The notes: a model not told the origin generated them from the sequence alone. A stretch of 64,000 nt of DNA from Devosia sp. 66-22 (GCA_001899065.1 MKUZ01000008.1:119110-183109), one strand, 5' to 3'; shown: positions 1 to 8,514, counted from the stretch's first letter. Numbers and translations are program-made.

Positions 1-338
1 AGCTCGACGTGTGGACCTACATCTACGCCGAGGGCATCGAGATCCCGGACCTCTATTTTGCGCGCAAGCGGCCGGTGGTCGAACGCTCGGGCACACTGAT
101 CATGGTCGATGACGACCGCTTCCGCTTCGAACCGGGCGAGACCGCTCGCGAGGAGATGGTGCGGTTCCGCACACTCGGCTGCTATCCGCTTTCGGGCGGC
201 ATCCGTTCCACAGCCGCCGATCTGCCCTCGATCATCATGGAGATGCAGGCCTCGCGCACGTCCGAGCGCGAGGGCCGGCTGATCGATTCCGACAGTGTTG
301 GGTCGATGGAGAAGAAGAAGCAGGAGGGGTATTTCTGA
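1..338 (+). CDS. cysD: Sulfate adenylyltransferase subunit 2, C-terminal part
   Basis: This is the last 112 or so residues of CysD; the 5' end lies outside the window. CysD makes adenosine 5'-phosphosulfate (APS) from ATP and sulfate in the cytoplasm, together with the GTPase CysN. The visible part carries family-typical segments: [35 protein letters not shown], and the C-terminal EKKKQEGYF. The stop codon overlaps the start of the next gene by one base, so the two are translationally coupled, as is usual for cysD-cysN. The identity is secure. Confidence 0.95.
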   Translation, partial: LDVWTYIYAEGIEIPDLYFARKRPVVERSGTLIMVDDDRFRFEPGETAREEMVRFRTLGCYPLSGGIRSTAADLPSIIMEMQASRTSEREGRLIDSDSVGSMEKKKQEGYF

Positions 339-2251
339 TGAACGCCTCCGCGCCCATCCGCAGTGCCGACACCGACCTCGATCTCTGGCTTGCCCAGCAG
401 ACCGGCAAGGGACTGCTGCGCTTCCTCACCTGCGGCAGCGTCGACGACGGCAAGTCGACGCTCATCGGTCGGCTGCTCTATGACAGCCAGCTCATCCTCG
501 ATGACCAGCTCGCCTCGCTGCGCAAGGAGAGCAAGAACCGCACCGTGGGCGATGAGGGCATCGATTTCTCGCTGCTGGTCGACGGCCTCGCCGCCGAGCG
601 CGAGCAGGGCATCACCATCGATGTCGCATACCGCTTCTTTTCCACCGACAAGCGCAAATTCATCGTCGCCGACACGCCAGGCCACGAACAGTACACGCGC
701 AACATGGCGACCGGCGCTTCCAATGCCGATCTCGCCATCGTCCTGATCGACGCGCGCAAGGGCGTCCTCACCCAGACCCGCCGCCACAGCTTCATCCTGT
801 CGCTCATCGGCGTGAAGCATGTCGTGCTCGCGGTGAACAAGATCGATCTCGTCGGCTATGACGAGGCGGTGTTCGCAGGTATCGAGACGGAGTACCGCGC
901 CTTCGCCAGGGACCTCGGCTTCGAGACTCTCGCAGCGATCCCGGTGTCGGCGCTCAAGGGCGACAACATCCTCGCGCCGTCGGCGCAGATGCCCTGGTAC
1001 ACCGGACCGCAACTGGTCCCCTATCTTGAGACCATCGAGGTCGCCTCAGACCGCACCAGCCAGCCGCTCCGCTTTCCGGTGCAGTGGGTCAACCGTCCCA
1101 ACCTCGACTTCCGGGGCTTCTCCGGTACGGTGGCATCGGGCGTCGTCAAGGTCGGCGACGAGGTGCTCATCGCGGCCTCGCGCAAGCCCGCGGTAGTGAC
1201 GCGCATCGTCACAATGGACGGCGATCTCGAGGCTGCGATCGCGGGGCAGGCGGTGACGCTGGTGCTCGACCGCGAGGTCGACATCTCGCGCGGCGACGTG
1301 CTCAGCCATCCCGGCCAGACGCCCGAATATTCCAACCAGTTCCAGGCCCGCATGGTCTGGATGAGCGACGAGTCGGCGTTCCCCGGCCGCTCCTATCTGC
1401 TCAAGACCGGCAGCCAGCTCGTCCCCGCGACGATCACCGACCTCAAATTCCGCACCAACGTCAACACGCTGGAGCAATCGCCGGCCAAGACGCTCGAGCT
1501 CAACGAGGTGGGCACGCTCACCATCGCTACCGACAAGCCGATCGCCTTCGACGCTTATGCGAGCAACGGCCTCACCGGCGCGTTCATCCTCATCGACCGG
1601 ATCTCGAACGCCACTCTAGGCGCTGGCGTTATCGATTTCGGCCTGCGCCGCGCGCAGAATCTGAGCTGGCAGTCCTTCGACGTGAACCGCGACGTGCGCG
1701 CCCGGATGAAGGGGCAGAAGCCGGCGATCGTCTGGTTCACCGGCCTCTCCGGCTCGGGCAAGTCGACCGTCGCCAACCTTATCGAGAAGCGCCTCGCCGC
1801 CGAAGGGCGGCACGCCTACATCCTCGACGGCGACAATGTCCGGCACGGCCTCAACAAGGATCTCGGCTTCACCGAGGACGCGCGCGTTGAGAACATCCGC
1901 CGCGTCGCCGAAGTGGCTCGGCTGATGGCCGATGCGGGCCTTATCGTCATCGTCTCGTTCATCTCGCCCTTCCGCAACGAGCGCCGCCTCGCCCGCGAGG
2001 TCGCTGGCGACGTGACCTTCGCCGAGGTCTATGTCGACACCCCGCTCGCGGTGTGCGAGGCCCGCGACCCCAAGGGCCTCTACGCCCGCGCCCGCCGCGG
2101 CGAGATCAAGAACTTCACCGGCATCGACAGCCCCTTCGAAGCTCCCGAACACCCCGAGATCGTCCTCCACGGCGCCACCGAAACCCCCGAACAGATGGCC
2201 GAACGCCTCTACTCGCAAATGTTCGGCTGGGGCTTGGGCTATTCGATCTAG
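338..2251 (+). CDS. cysNC: Bifunctional sulfate adenylyltransferase subunit 1 / adenylylsulfate kinase (CysN-CysC fusion)
   Basis: A 637-residue fusion. The N-terminal EF-Tu-like GTPase drives APS synthesis with CysD. The C-terminal APS kinase phosphorylates APS to PAPS. The GTPase part shows GSVDDGKS (33-40), DTPGHEQYT (around 112) and NKID (around 167). The kinase part starts near residue 460 with P-loop GLSGSGKST (469-477) and a downstream DGDNVRHGLN substrate-binding segment. A strong ribosome binding site (aggaggg, 322-328) lies inside the end of cysD, supporting the ATG at 338. The CysN-CysC fusion is common in Rhizobiales. It supplies sulfate for cysteine, or PAPS for sulfation of surface polymers. 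Confidence 0.96.
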   Translation: MNASAPIRSADTDLDLWLAQQTGKGLLRFLTCGSVDDGKSTLIGRLLYDSQLILDDQLASLRKESKNRTVGDEGIDFSLLVDGLAAEREQGITIDVAYRFFSTDKRKFIVADTPGHEQYTRNMATGASNADLAIVLIDARKGVLTQTRRHSFILSLIGVKHVVLAVNKIDLVGYDEAVFAGIETEYRAFARDLGFETLAAIPVSALKGDNILAPSAQMPWYTGPQLVPYLETIEVASDRTSQPLRFPVQWVNRPNLDFRGFSGTVASGVVKVGDEVLIAASRKPAVVTRIVTMDGDLEAAIAGQAVTLVLDREVDISRGDVLSHPGQTPEYSNQFQARMVWMSDESAFPGRSYLLKTGSQLVPATITDLKFRTNVNTLEQSPAKTLELNEVGTLTIATDKPIAFDAYASNGLTGAFILIDRISNATLGAGVIDFGLRRAQNLSWQSFDVNRDVRARMKGQKPAIVWFTGLSGSGKSTVANLIEKRLAAEGRHAYILDGDNVRHGLNKDLGFTEDARVENIRRVAEVARLMADAGLIVIVSFISPFRNERRLAREVAGDVTFAEVYVDTPLAVCEARDPKGLYARARRGEIKNFTGIDSPFEAPEHPEIVLHGATETPEQMAERLYSQMFGWGLGYSI

Positions 2252-2372
2252 CCGACCGGCCAGTCGAGTGACGTATCTTGCCGCGAGTGCCGCAAGTATT
2301 CGGGCCGATTAGCGGATTGTTATTCGAATCTGAAGTATAGACGCCGAGTTCTCTCGTTGATTTGGGGTAACG

Positions 2373-3755
2373 GTGAACAGGCGTCAAGTATTCTCGGGTG
2401 TCGCGGCGGCCGCGACGGGTACTGCGACGGGCGCTTTCCTGTTGTCGCGGCAGGCCGCGAAGCGACCCAATTTTCTTATCGTCATCGCTGATGATCTGCG
2501 ATGGGACTCGGTCGGAGCCCTTGGGAACCGGGCCGCCCAGACGCCGGTGCTCGACGGCCTCGCTTATCGAGGGCGGGTGTTTTCCAATGCGTTCGTCACA
2601 ACCTCGATCTGCCCCACCAGCAGGGCGAGCATCCTGACCGGGCAGTACGGACGCCGCCACGGGGTCTGGAGCTTCGACAAGGCACTGACAGCGGCACAGA
2701 TGCAGCAGGCCTATCCGTCGTTGTTGAGGGCCAATGGCTATCAAACCGGGTTCGTCGGCAAATGGGGGATCGGCAATGAGCTGCCGACCGACGCGTTCGA
2801 TTTCTTCCGTGGTATTCTCGGACAGGGGTCCTACTACGATGCCGCCAACGGTGGCCGGCATCTGGGGGACGTGTTTCGAGAGCAGGCCCTGGAAGGACTA
2901 TCCGGCTTCAAGGCGGGTGATCCGTTCTGCCTGATCCTCTGCTCCAAGGAAGTTCACGAGCAGGACGAGGACACCGCCAATCCCTATCAGCCGATGGCGA
3001 AGTTCAGCCATCTGTACGAGAATGTGACCTTTCCGTCCCCCGCCACGGCAAACGTGCGCTCCTTCGAAAAGCTGCCGCCATTCGTGCGGACGTCACTCGG
3101 GCGTACGCGCTGGGAGCCGCGCTTCTCGACTGAACAGCTCTTTCAGACGTCGATGAGAGCCTACCACCAGCTCCTGACCGGGCTCGACGACATCTGCGGC
3201 GACATCGTGAAGATGCTCGAGCAGAAGGGCGTGCTCGACGACACGGTCATCATCGTCACATCGGACAATGGCAACATGCTGGGCGATCATGGCCTGGCGG
3301 CAAAGTGGTTCATGTTCGAGGAGTCGATCCGGGTTCCGCTTATCGTCAGCGCGCCGGAACGCTTCGGCTTCGGAGCGGGCTCCGTCGATCGATCCGTCGC
3401 GCTGAACGTGGATATCGCGCCCACGATACTTGCTCTGGCCGGTATTCCCGTTCCCGCTGGAATGCAGGGCCGTCCGTTGCTCGAGCCTGCGGAGAGCCGA
3501 CCATCGCCCGGCGTCGCGCGGGAGTTCCTCTACGAGCACCTGCTCGAAATCCCGAACCTGCCCAAGTCCGAGGGCGTGCGCACCTCCCGCTTCAAGTACG
3601 TCAAATACCTGGTCGAAGGAGGGGACTATGAGAGCCTGTTCGACCTTACCAATGATCCCTTCGAGGAGACGGACCTGGCACGGACCGAGACCGGGCAGCA
3701 ATTGCTGCCCGATATGCGACTGAAGCTAAGCAGCCTCGTTGCCGAGGCCGCCTAG
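2373..3755 (+). CDS. Sulfatase, probably Tat-exported
   Basis: A 460-residue type I sulfatase of the alkaline-phosphatase superfamily, expected to hydrolyse sulfate esters outside the cytoplasm. The start is GTG. The N-terminus NRRQVF followed by an Ala/Gly-rich hydrophobic stretch looks like a twin-arginine signal, and tatABC is in this window. Metal ligands IADD (38-41) and the TSDNG...GDHG segment are present. The catalytic motif reads ICPTSRASILTG, with the candidate formylglycine Cys at 80 and Arg at 84. It departs from the usual C-x-P/A-x-R because position +2 is Thr. Its place after cysDNC suggests a sulfur-scavenging role, but 121 bp separate them and co-transcription is not shown. 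The substrate cannot be told. Confidence 0.88.
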   Translation: MNRRQVFSGVAAAATGTATGAFLLSRQAAKRPNFLIVIADDLRWDSVGALGNRAAQTPVLDGLAYRGRVFSNAFVTTSICPTSRASILTGQYGRRHGVWSFDKALTAAQMQQAYPSLLRANGYQTGFVGKWGIGNELPTDAFDFFRGILGQGSYYDAANGGRHLGDVFREQALEGLSGFKAGDPFCLILCSKEVHEQDEDTANPYQPMAKFSHLYENVTFPSPATANVRSFEKLPPFVRTSLGRTRWEPRFSTEQLFQTSMRAYHQLLTGLDDICGDIVKMLEQKGVLDDTVIIVTSDNGNMLGDHGLAAKWFMFEESIRVPLIVSAPERFGFGAGSVDRSVALNVDIAPTILALAGIPVPAGMQGRPLLEPAESRPSPGVAREFLYEHLLEIPNLPKSEGVRTSRFKYVKYLVEGGDYESLFDLTNDPFEETDLARTETGQQLLPDMRLKLSSLVAEAA

Positions 3756-3824
3756 AAGCCCCGTTATCGAGATGAGAACATCGCTCTTGGGCATTGCTCG
3801 TCGATGCAACTCAACTTCGTCGCT

Positions 3825-4805
3825 CTAGCGGCTGACGAACTGCCCTGCCTGCGGCTCGCCGCGGGCGACGACGACGCCGTCGGCGAAGTAGCCGATGAAC
3901 TGCGCGGGCAGGCCCTCGCCGGTGGCCAGATCGGTCGTCGTCTGCAGGTGCATGTGGAGGTGCGGCTCCGACGTGTTGCCGCTGTTGCCGCATCGGCCGA
4001 GCTCGTCGCCGACCGCGACCGTGTCGCCCGCCGCCACCGCAACGCTGCCCTGCCGCATGTGGCCGAGGAAGGCGAACTCGCTGTTGCCCAGGTCGATCAC
4101 CACGTGATTGCCGGCGGGGTTGCGCGGGTCCGTCTCGCCGATCTGGTTGTCGGGCAGGTCGTTCACCGCCGTCACCACCGTGCCCGCGCCCGGCGACAGG
4201 ATCGGCTGGTCCCAGCAGTAATAGCTCTCGAGCTTGCCCGCATCGCCGCTATGGGTGACGCCGTCGCGGAAGATCAGCATGTCGGTGGCAAAGCGCTGCG
4301 CGCGGTCGGCGGCGTGATAGTTCTGCTCGAGCGTGCGGCCGCCCCACACGACGAACCACTCGCCGGTGACGGGGAGCTGCAGCTCGGCCTTGGTCTGGTA
4401 TTCGAGGAAGCGGCTGTCGGCGAGGGTGGCGACCGGCTGGACGAGGAAGCCCACGATCTTGAACTGGGTGTCGAACGCCCATTGCATGAGAATCGGCGCC
4501 TCGATGGCGGACCATTTGGAGGTCCTGACATAGAGCTCGACGCCGGGGCCGCCGGGCTGCACCGCCTCGCTCACCACCTCGACTTCGGTGCCGAAGTCGC
4601 GTTCCAGCGCCGCGCCGAAGCTCTTGAGCCCTTCGATCGTGCCGAAGGCCTGCTGCATCTGGGGCGTCATGTCTTCCCACACGCCCTCGAAATTGCCCGC
4701 GAGCAGGGCTTCGGACTGTTCACGCCCGGCGCTCTGCGTGTCGGCGGCCAGCGCCGGCAGGACCGAGGCGGCGAGCGTGAAGGCGATGGCGGCAAGCAGG
4801 CGCAT
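3825..4805 (-). CDS. Secreted M23 family metallopeptidase
   Basis: 326 residues from the preferred ATG at 4805, which follows a purine-rich agggaga. An in-frame ATG 33 bp upstream (4838) would add residues ahead of the signal peptide and has no clear ribosome binding site. The N-terminus MRLLAAIAFTLAASVLPALA is a Sec signal peptide with probable cleavage after ALA. The C-terminal third is a LytM/M23 domain with intact zinc ligands: HVVID (His234, Asp238) and PHLHMH (His284 and His286 region). It therefore looks like an active cell-wall or protein endopeptidase. Residues about 25-190 form an N-terminal domain I do not recognise. It is tail-to-tail with the sulfatase. Confidence 0.88.
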   Translation of the reverse strand: MRLLAAIAFTLAASVLPALAADTQSAGREQSEALLAGNFEGVWEDMTPQMQQAFGTIEGLKSFGAALERDFGTEVEVVSEAVQPGGPGVELYVRTSKWSAIEAPILMQWAFDTQFKIVGFLVQPVATLADSRFLEYQTKAELQLPVTGEWFVVWGGRTLEQNYHAADRAQRFATDMLIFRDGVTHSGDAGKLESYYCWDQPILSPGAGTVVTAVNDLPDNQIGETDPRNPAGNHVVIDLGNSEFAFLGHMRQGSVAVAAGDTVAVGDELGRCGNSGNTSEPHLHMHLQTTTDLATGEGLPAQFIGYFADGVVVARGEPQAGQFVSR

Positions 4806-4838
4806 GGGGCATCTCCCTGGGAAACAGGAGTGCCCCAT
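4804..4838 (-). promoter_or_regulatory. Inverted repeat enclosing the M23 peptidase ribosome binding site
   Basis: TGCCCCAT and ATGGGGCA, 8 bp and perfectly complementary, are separated by 19 nt. On the minus strand the 3' arm includes the preferred start codon at 4805. The purine-rich agggaga lies in the loop. It could modulate translation initiation or be coincidental. Confidence 0.3.
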
Positions 4839-4868
4839 GTGGGGGCGGAAAGCGGCGACGACAAGGCG

Positions 4869-4976
4869 TCAGCCCTTGAGGATCAGCCTTATCGCATAGG
4901 CGACGATGCCCAGGGTCACGATGCTGGCCGCCCAGATTCCGGCGAACCACAAGACGCGGCTCAGGCGCTCGCTCAT
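4869..4976 (-). CDS. Small membrane protein of the DUF2474 type, downstream of cydB
   Basis: A 35-residue protein with one transmembrane helix (about residues 7-31, LWFAGIWAASIVTLGIVAYA). Its ATG overlaps the cydB stop codon by four bases (ATGA), so it is translationally coupled to the oxidase. Small proteins of this kind (DUF2474) follow cyanide-insensitive bd oxidase genes in many Proteobacteria. They are analogous in position to CydX, the small third subunit of E. coli cytochrome bd. A role as an oxidase accessory subunit is inferred from position and shape. It is easily missed because it is so short. Confidence 0.8.
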   Translation of the reverse strand: MSERLSRVLWFAGIWAASIVTLGIVAYAIRLILKG

Positions 4977-5977
4977 CAGTGATAGCCCTCTTCGGGGTCC
5001 ACCTTGCCGCGGAACACCCAGTAGGCGTAGCCGGTATAGGCAAGGATGATGGGGATCAGCACCACCGCACCCACCAGCAGGAAGGCGAGCGAGCTGTCGG
5101 GCGCCGCCGCCTCGGCAATCGTCAGCGCGCCGGGCACGATGTAGGGGTAGAAGCTGATTCCAAGTCCGGCAAAGCTCAGCACGAACAGACCCAGCGCCGA
5201 CAGGAAGGGCTGGAGGTGCTTGTTGGCCGTCAGCCCCTGCCACAGGCCGAAAGCGCACACCGCCAGCAGCAGCGGCACGAAGGCCGAGAAGAAGGCGGTC
5301 GGCCACTGGAACCAGCGCTCGAAATAGACCGGCTCGAGGAACGGCGTCCACAGGCTCACCACGCCGATCAGCGCGAGCGTGCCGATGCCGGCATAGATCG
5401 CGAGCTGCCGCGCCCGCGCCTGCAGGTCGCCCGTCGTCTTGAGGTTGAGCCAGGTCGCGCCCAGCAGGCCATAGCCCACCACCACGGCAATGCCGGTGAC
5501 GATCGAGAACGGCGTCAGCCAGTCCCACCAGCCGCCGGCATATTGCCGGTTCGCGATGGCGATGCCCTGCACCAGCGCGCCCAGCGCGATGCCCTGCATC
5601 AGTGCCGCGGTCATCGAACCGAGCGCGAAGCCCCAGTCCCACACGCCGCGCCAGCGCTGCGTGCGGAAGCGGAACTCGAATGCCACGCCGCGGAAAATCA
5701 GGCCCAGCACCATGAGGATGATGGGGATGTAGAGCGCAGGCAGCACCGTGGCGTAGGCGAGGGGGAACACCGCCATCAGTCCGCCGCCGCCCAGCACCAG
5801 CCAGGTCTCGTTGCCGTCCCATACCGGGGCGATCGAGTTGGTCATGACGTTGCGGTCGCGCTGCTCGGGGAAGAAGGGGAACAGGATGCCCACGCCCAGG
5901 TCGAAGCCGTCGAGCACGACATAGGCAAGCACCGCGAAGGCGATCAGGGCGGCCCAGATGAAGCTCAGCTCAAACAT
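4976..5977 (-). CDS. cydB: Cytochrome bd-type (CIO) quinol oxidase subunit II
   Basis: 333 residues, a multi-helix membrane protein starting MFELSFIWAALIAF. The start is ATG at 5977, overlapping the end of cydA by 8 bp. The segment VVLDGFDLGVGILFPFF and the following WDGNETWLVLGG are diagnostic of CydB. It forms the heterodimer with CydA that oxidises quinol and reduces oxygen to water in the cytoplasmic membrane. It is in an operon with cydA upstream and the 35-residue protein downstream. Confidence 0.96.
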   Translation of the reverse strand: MFELSFIWAALIAFAVLAYVVLDGFDLGVGILFPFFPEQRDRNVMTNSIAPVWDGNETWLVLGGGGLMAVFPLAYATVLPALYIPIILMVLGLIFRGVAFEFRFRTQRWRGVWDWGFALGSMTAALMQGIALGALVQGIAIANRQYAGGWWDWLTPFSIVTGIAVVVGYGLLGATWLNLKTTGDLQARARQLAIYAGIGTLALIGVVSLWTPFLEPVYFERWFQWPTAFFSAFVPLLLAVCAFGLWQGLTANKHLQPFLSALGLFVLSFAGLGISFYPYIVPGALTIAEAAAPDSSLAFLLVGAVVLIPIILAYTGYAYWVFRGKVDPEEGYH

Positions 5978-7376
5978 TGGCCTTGCCCTCCGCTTCGAGC
6001 TGCTGCACCGGCGTGATGCCGGCGGCGCGGGTCGGTCCCTCGTGCAACTCTTCCTCCTCGCCCTCGGGGGTCTTGGAGACGGTGCGCAGGATATAGAACA
6101 CGCCGGCGCCGAACACGATGAAGTACACCACGATGAAGGCCAGCAGCGACGCGCCGATCGCCTCGGCATCGACATTGGAGAGGCTGTCCGAGGTGCGCAG
6201 CAGGCCATAGACGGTGTAGGGCTGCCGTCCGACCTCCGTCGTGTACCAGCCGGCGAGCACGGCGACGAAACCCGATGGCCCCATCGGCAGCGCGGCGCGA
6301 TGCAGCCAGGTGCTGGTGTAGAGCGTCTTGCGGAACCTCGCCCAGAGCGACCACAGCCCCACCACCAGCATCAGCATGCCGAGCCCCACCATGATGCGGA
6401 ACGTCCAGAAGGGCAGGAAGGCGGGTGGCCGCTCGTCGGGCGGGAACGCCTTCAGCCCCTTGATCTCGGCGTCCCAGGAATGGCCAAGGATCAGCGAGCC
6501 GAGCTTGGGGATTTCGAGCGCGAAGTGCGTCTTCTCCGCCTTGTCGTCGGGGATGCCGAACAGGATCAGCGGCGCGCCCTGGTGGGTCTCGTAGTGCCCC
6601 TCCATGGCGGCGATCTTGGCCGGCTGGTGCTCGAGCGTGTTGAGCCCGTGCTGGTCGCCTACGAAGATCTGCACCGGGGTCACCAGCGCCGCCATCCACA
6701 TGGCCATCGAGAACATCGTTCTGGCCTGTCGGTTGCTGCTGTCGCGCAGCAGGTGGTAGGCGCCCACCGCCCCCACCGCGAAGGCGGTGGTGAGGAACGC
6801 CGCCAGCACCGTGTGCACCAGCCGGTAGGGGAAGCTGGGATTGAAGACGATCGCCCACCAATCGACGGGCACGAACTGACCCGCCTCGTTGGTGGTGAAG
6901 CCGGCCGGCGTCTGCATCCAGCTATTGGCGGCGAGGATCCATGTCGCCGAGATCAGGGTGCCGACCGCCACCATCGCGACGGCGAACATGTGCAGCCCGT
7001 TGCCCACGCGCTTCCTGCCGAACAGGGCGATGCCGAGGAAGCCCGCCTCGAGGAAGAAGGCGGTCAGCACTTCGTAGCCCATCAGCGGCCCGACGATGGG
7101 TCCCGCCTTGTCGGAGAACGCCGCCCAGTTGGTGCCGAACTGGTAGCTCATCACGATGCCGGACACGACGCCCATGCCGAAGGTGATGGCGAACACCGTC
7201 TTCCAATAGTCGAACAGCTTGAGGTAGGCGGCGTCCTTCTTCCACAGCCATAGCCCGTTGAGCACCGCGAGATAGCTCGCGAGCCCGATCGAGAACGCCG
7301 GGAAGATGAAGTGGAACGACACCGTGAACGCGAACTGGATGCGGGCGAGAAGCTCGGCGCTCTGGCCAAAGGACAT
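5970..7376 (-). CDS. cydA: Cytochrome bd-type (CIO) quinol oxidase subunit I
   Basis: 468 residues from the ATG at 7376 (MSFGQSAELLAR), preceded by ggagac. Upstream in-frame Met codons have no ribosome binding site and would add unrelated sequence. CydA carries the haems of the oxidase. The N-terminal His in VSFHFIFPAF matches a conserved haem ligand region, and GWYTTEVGRQPYTVYGLLRT is a conserved quinol oxidase segment. It is shorter than E. coli CydA (522 residues). The short form together with a DUF2474 partner points to the cyanide-insensitive CIO subgroup. It gives high-affinity or stress-resistant respiration. Confidence 0.95.
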   Translation of the reverse strand: MSFGQSAELLARIQFAFTVSFHFIFPAFSIGLASYLAVLNGLWLWKKDAAYLKLFDYWKTVFAITFGMGVVSGIVMSYQFGTNWAAFSDKAGPIVGPLMGYEVLTAFFLEAGFLGIALFGRKRVGNGLHMFAVAMVAVGTLISATWILAANSWMQTPAGFTTNEAGQFVPVDWWAIVFNPSFPYRLVHTVLAAFLTTAFAVGAVGAYHLLRDSSNRQARTMFSMAMWMAALVTPVQIFVGDQHGLNTLEHQPAKIAAMEGHYETHQGAPLILFGIPDDKAEKTHFALEIPKLGSLILGHSWDAEIKGLKAFPPDERPPAFLPFWTFRIMVGLGMLMLVVGLWSLWARFRKTLYTSTWLHRAALPMGPSGFVAVLAGWYTTEVGRQPYTVYGLLRTSDSLSNVDAEAIGASLLAFIVVYFIVFGAGVFYILRTVSKTPEGEEEELHEGPTRAAGITPVQQLEAEGKANV

Positions 7377-7471
7377 GAGGCTGTCTCCGTTCTGATCGCC
7401 CTGCACCATAGGCCCGTTCGGCGCGGGCCTGAATGGGCAGTTTGGCGCGCGGCGGCTTGACACAGCAGCGT

Positions 7472-7486
7472 GTTCGCGATCTGTTC
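7472..7486 (+). promoter_or_regulatory. Candidate LexA (SOS) box before the YdeI-like gene
   Basis: The sequence GTTC-gcgatct-GTTC matches the alphaproteobacterial LexA consensus GTTC-N7-GTTC exactly. It ends 5 bases before the ATG at 7492. It overlaps the -10 position of a possible promoter with -35 TTGACA at 7457-7462, so a bound repressor would block it. cydA lies on the other side, starting at 7376. Not tested; inferred from the motif and its placement. Confidence 0.5.
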
Positions 7487-7491
7487 TCGTC

Positions 7492-7740
7492 ATGGACGAG
7501 GATATCGATACCAGCCGCATGAAGCGGGACATCTACGAGATGCCCGCCGATGTGCGCGACGCACTCAGCAAGGCCGGGGCGATGGACGCCTATCGCTCGC
7601 GCCCGGCCTACCAGCAGAACGATTATGTCGGCTGGATCACCCGCGCCAAGCTTCCCGCCACGCGCGAAAAGCGCATCCGGCAGATGCTCGACGAGCTCGA
7701 CTCGGGCGGCGTCTACATGAAGATGAACTGGAACGGCTGA
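7492..7740 (+). CDS. YdeI/OmdA-domain small protein
   Basis: 82 residues. The C-terminal part (RPAYQQNDYVGWITRAKLP, then RIRQMLDELDSGGVYMKM) is the YdeI/OmpD-associated domain, named after Salmonella YdeI, which is linked to resistance to antimicrobial peptides and bacteriocin-like killing. Here the domain stands almost alone. There is no Shine-Dalgarno sequence before the ATG. A TTGACA box at 7457 with standard spacing would put the transcription start at or near the ATG, so the mRNA may be leaderless. The LexA-like box at 7472-7486 suggests SOS control. The biochemical function of the family is unknown. Confidence 0.85.
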   Translation: MDEDIDTSRMKRDIYEMPADVRDALSKAGAMDAYRSRPAYQQNDYVGWITRAKLPATREKRIRQMLDELDSGGVYMKMNWNG

Positions 7741-7769
7741 TCAGCGCACTTCGCGCGCAATCGGAAGAG

Positions 7770-7845
7770 TGGCTCCGCGGCTTGGACTCGAACCAAGGAC
7801 CATTCGATTAACAGTCGAATGCTCTACCAACTGAGCTACCGCGGA
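7770..7845 (-). tRNA. tRNA-Asn (GTT)
   Basis: 76 nt including an encoded 3' CCA. The acceptor stem TCCGCGG pairs with CCGCGGA. The D arm has AGCTCAGTTGGTAGAGC, the anticodon loop reads CTGTTAA (anticodon GTT, Asn), and the T arm has GGTTCGAGTCC. It is transcribed on its own from the minus strand, between the YdeI-like gene and mobA. Confidence 0.96.
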
Positions 7846-7872
7846 ACACTCAAGGGCCCGAAGGCAGGCGCC

Positions 7873-7901
7873 CGTGTAACGGGTTTGATTTGCTTTGCCA
7901 A
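7873..7901 (-). promoter_or_regulatory. Candidate promoter of tRNA-Asn
   Basis: Read on the minus strand, TTGGCA (7901-7896) and TACACG (7878-7873) are spaced by 17 bases. They lie about 27 bases upstream of the tRNA 5' end. The -35 is a good match and the -10 is weak. Confidence 0.35.
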
Positions 7902-7908
7902 GCGCTAA

Positions 7909-8514
7909 TTAGCCGCCGTCGCGGCGCTCCAGCGCGCGGCCGAGAAAGGCCAGGTCTTCGGGCGTGTTGGCGTTGCGAAACGGGTCGGAATCGGTGAGCG
8001 GCGCATAGTCGAGCCGCGCGGCGCCGAGGCCCAGCGCAAGGCGCTTCAGGCTGCGTGGCGCGGTGCCGTTGCGCACTGCGTCGGGCAGGCCCGAAAGAGC
8101 GCTCAGCCGCCAGACCGCGTTGGTCGGATAGTCCTGCTCGCCATAAGCGGCGAGCACCGCGGGCGAAGCGTGCAGCAGGTCCCGCGCCCGCGAGACGAAA
8201 TCTGCGGGGAAGAGCGGGGTATCGACCGCCAGCGAGAACAGCAGGTCGATGGCGCTGTCGGCGAGGTGCTGCACAGCGGCGGCGACGCCGGCGAGAGGTC
8301 CGGCGTAGCCGGTGTCGAGGTCGAGGACCTGTTCCAGGTCGCCGGGCGTTTCGAACCGCGCGCTCCCCACGGCGAGCAGGGTCTTGTATCCGCGCGTGAC
8401 GGCGATCGCGCGATCGAGCAGCGTGCGGTCTCCGAGCGCGAGCAGCGCCTTGTTGACGCCGCCCAGCCGTTCGCCCCTGCCGCCCGCGAGGATGACGGCG
8501 GCGATGCGCGTCAT
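7909..8514 (-). CDS. mobA: Molybdenum cofactor guanylyltransferase
   Basis: 201 residues, a nucleotidyltransferase that transfers GMP to Mo-molybdopterin to form the guanine dinucleotide cofactor. The signature LAGGRGERLGGVNKALL lies at residues 10-26. The conserved central segment LDLDTGYAGPLAGVAAA and the metal-binding VDTPLFPADFV follow. It overlaps the end of the upstream benE-like gene by 4 bp, so the two are probably co-transcribed. No other molybdenum cofactor gene is in the window. Confidence 0.9.
   Translation of the reverse strand: MTRIAAVILAGGRGERLGGVNKALLALGDRTLLDRAIAVTRGYKTLLAVGSARFETPGDLEQVLDLDTGYAGPLAGVAAAVQHLADSAIDLLFSLAVDTPLFPADFVSRARDLLHASPAVLAAYGEQDYPTNAVWRLSALSGLPDAVRNGTAPRSLKRLALGLGAARLDYAPLTDSDPFRNANTPEDLAFLGRALERRDGG

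Noticed and set aside
3804..4982. A 392-codon plus-strand frame opposite the M23 peptidase
   Set aside because: The minus-strand frame carries a signal peptide and complete zinc motifs; the plus frame does not resemble any protein.
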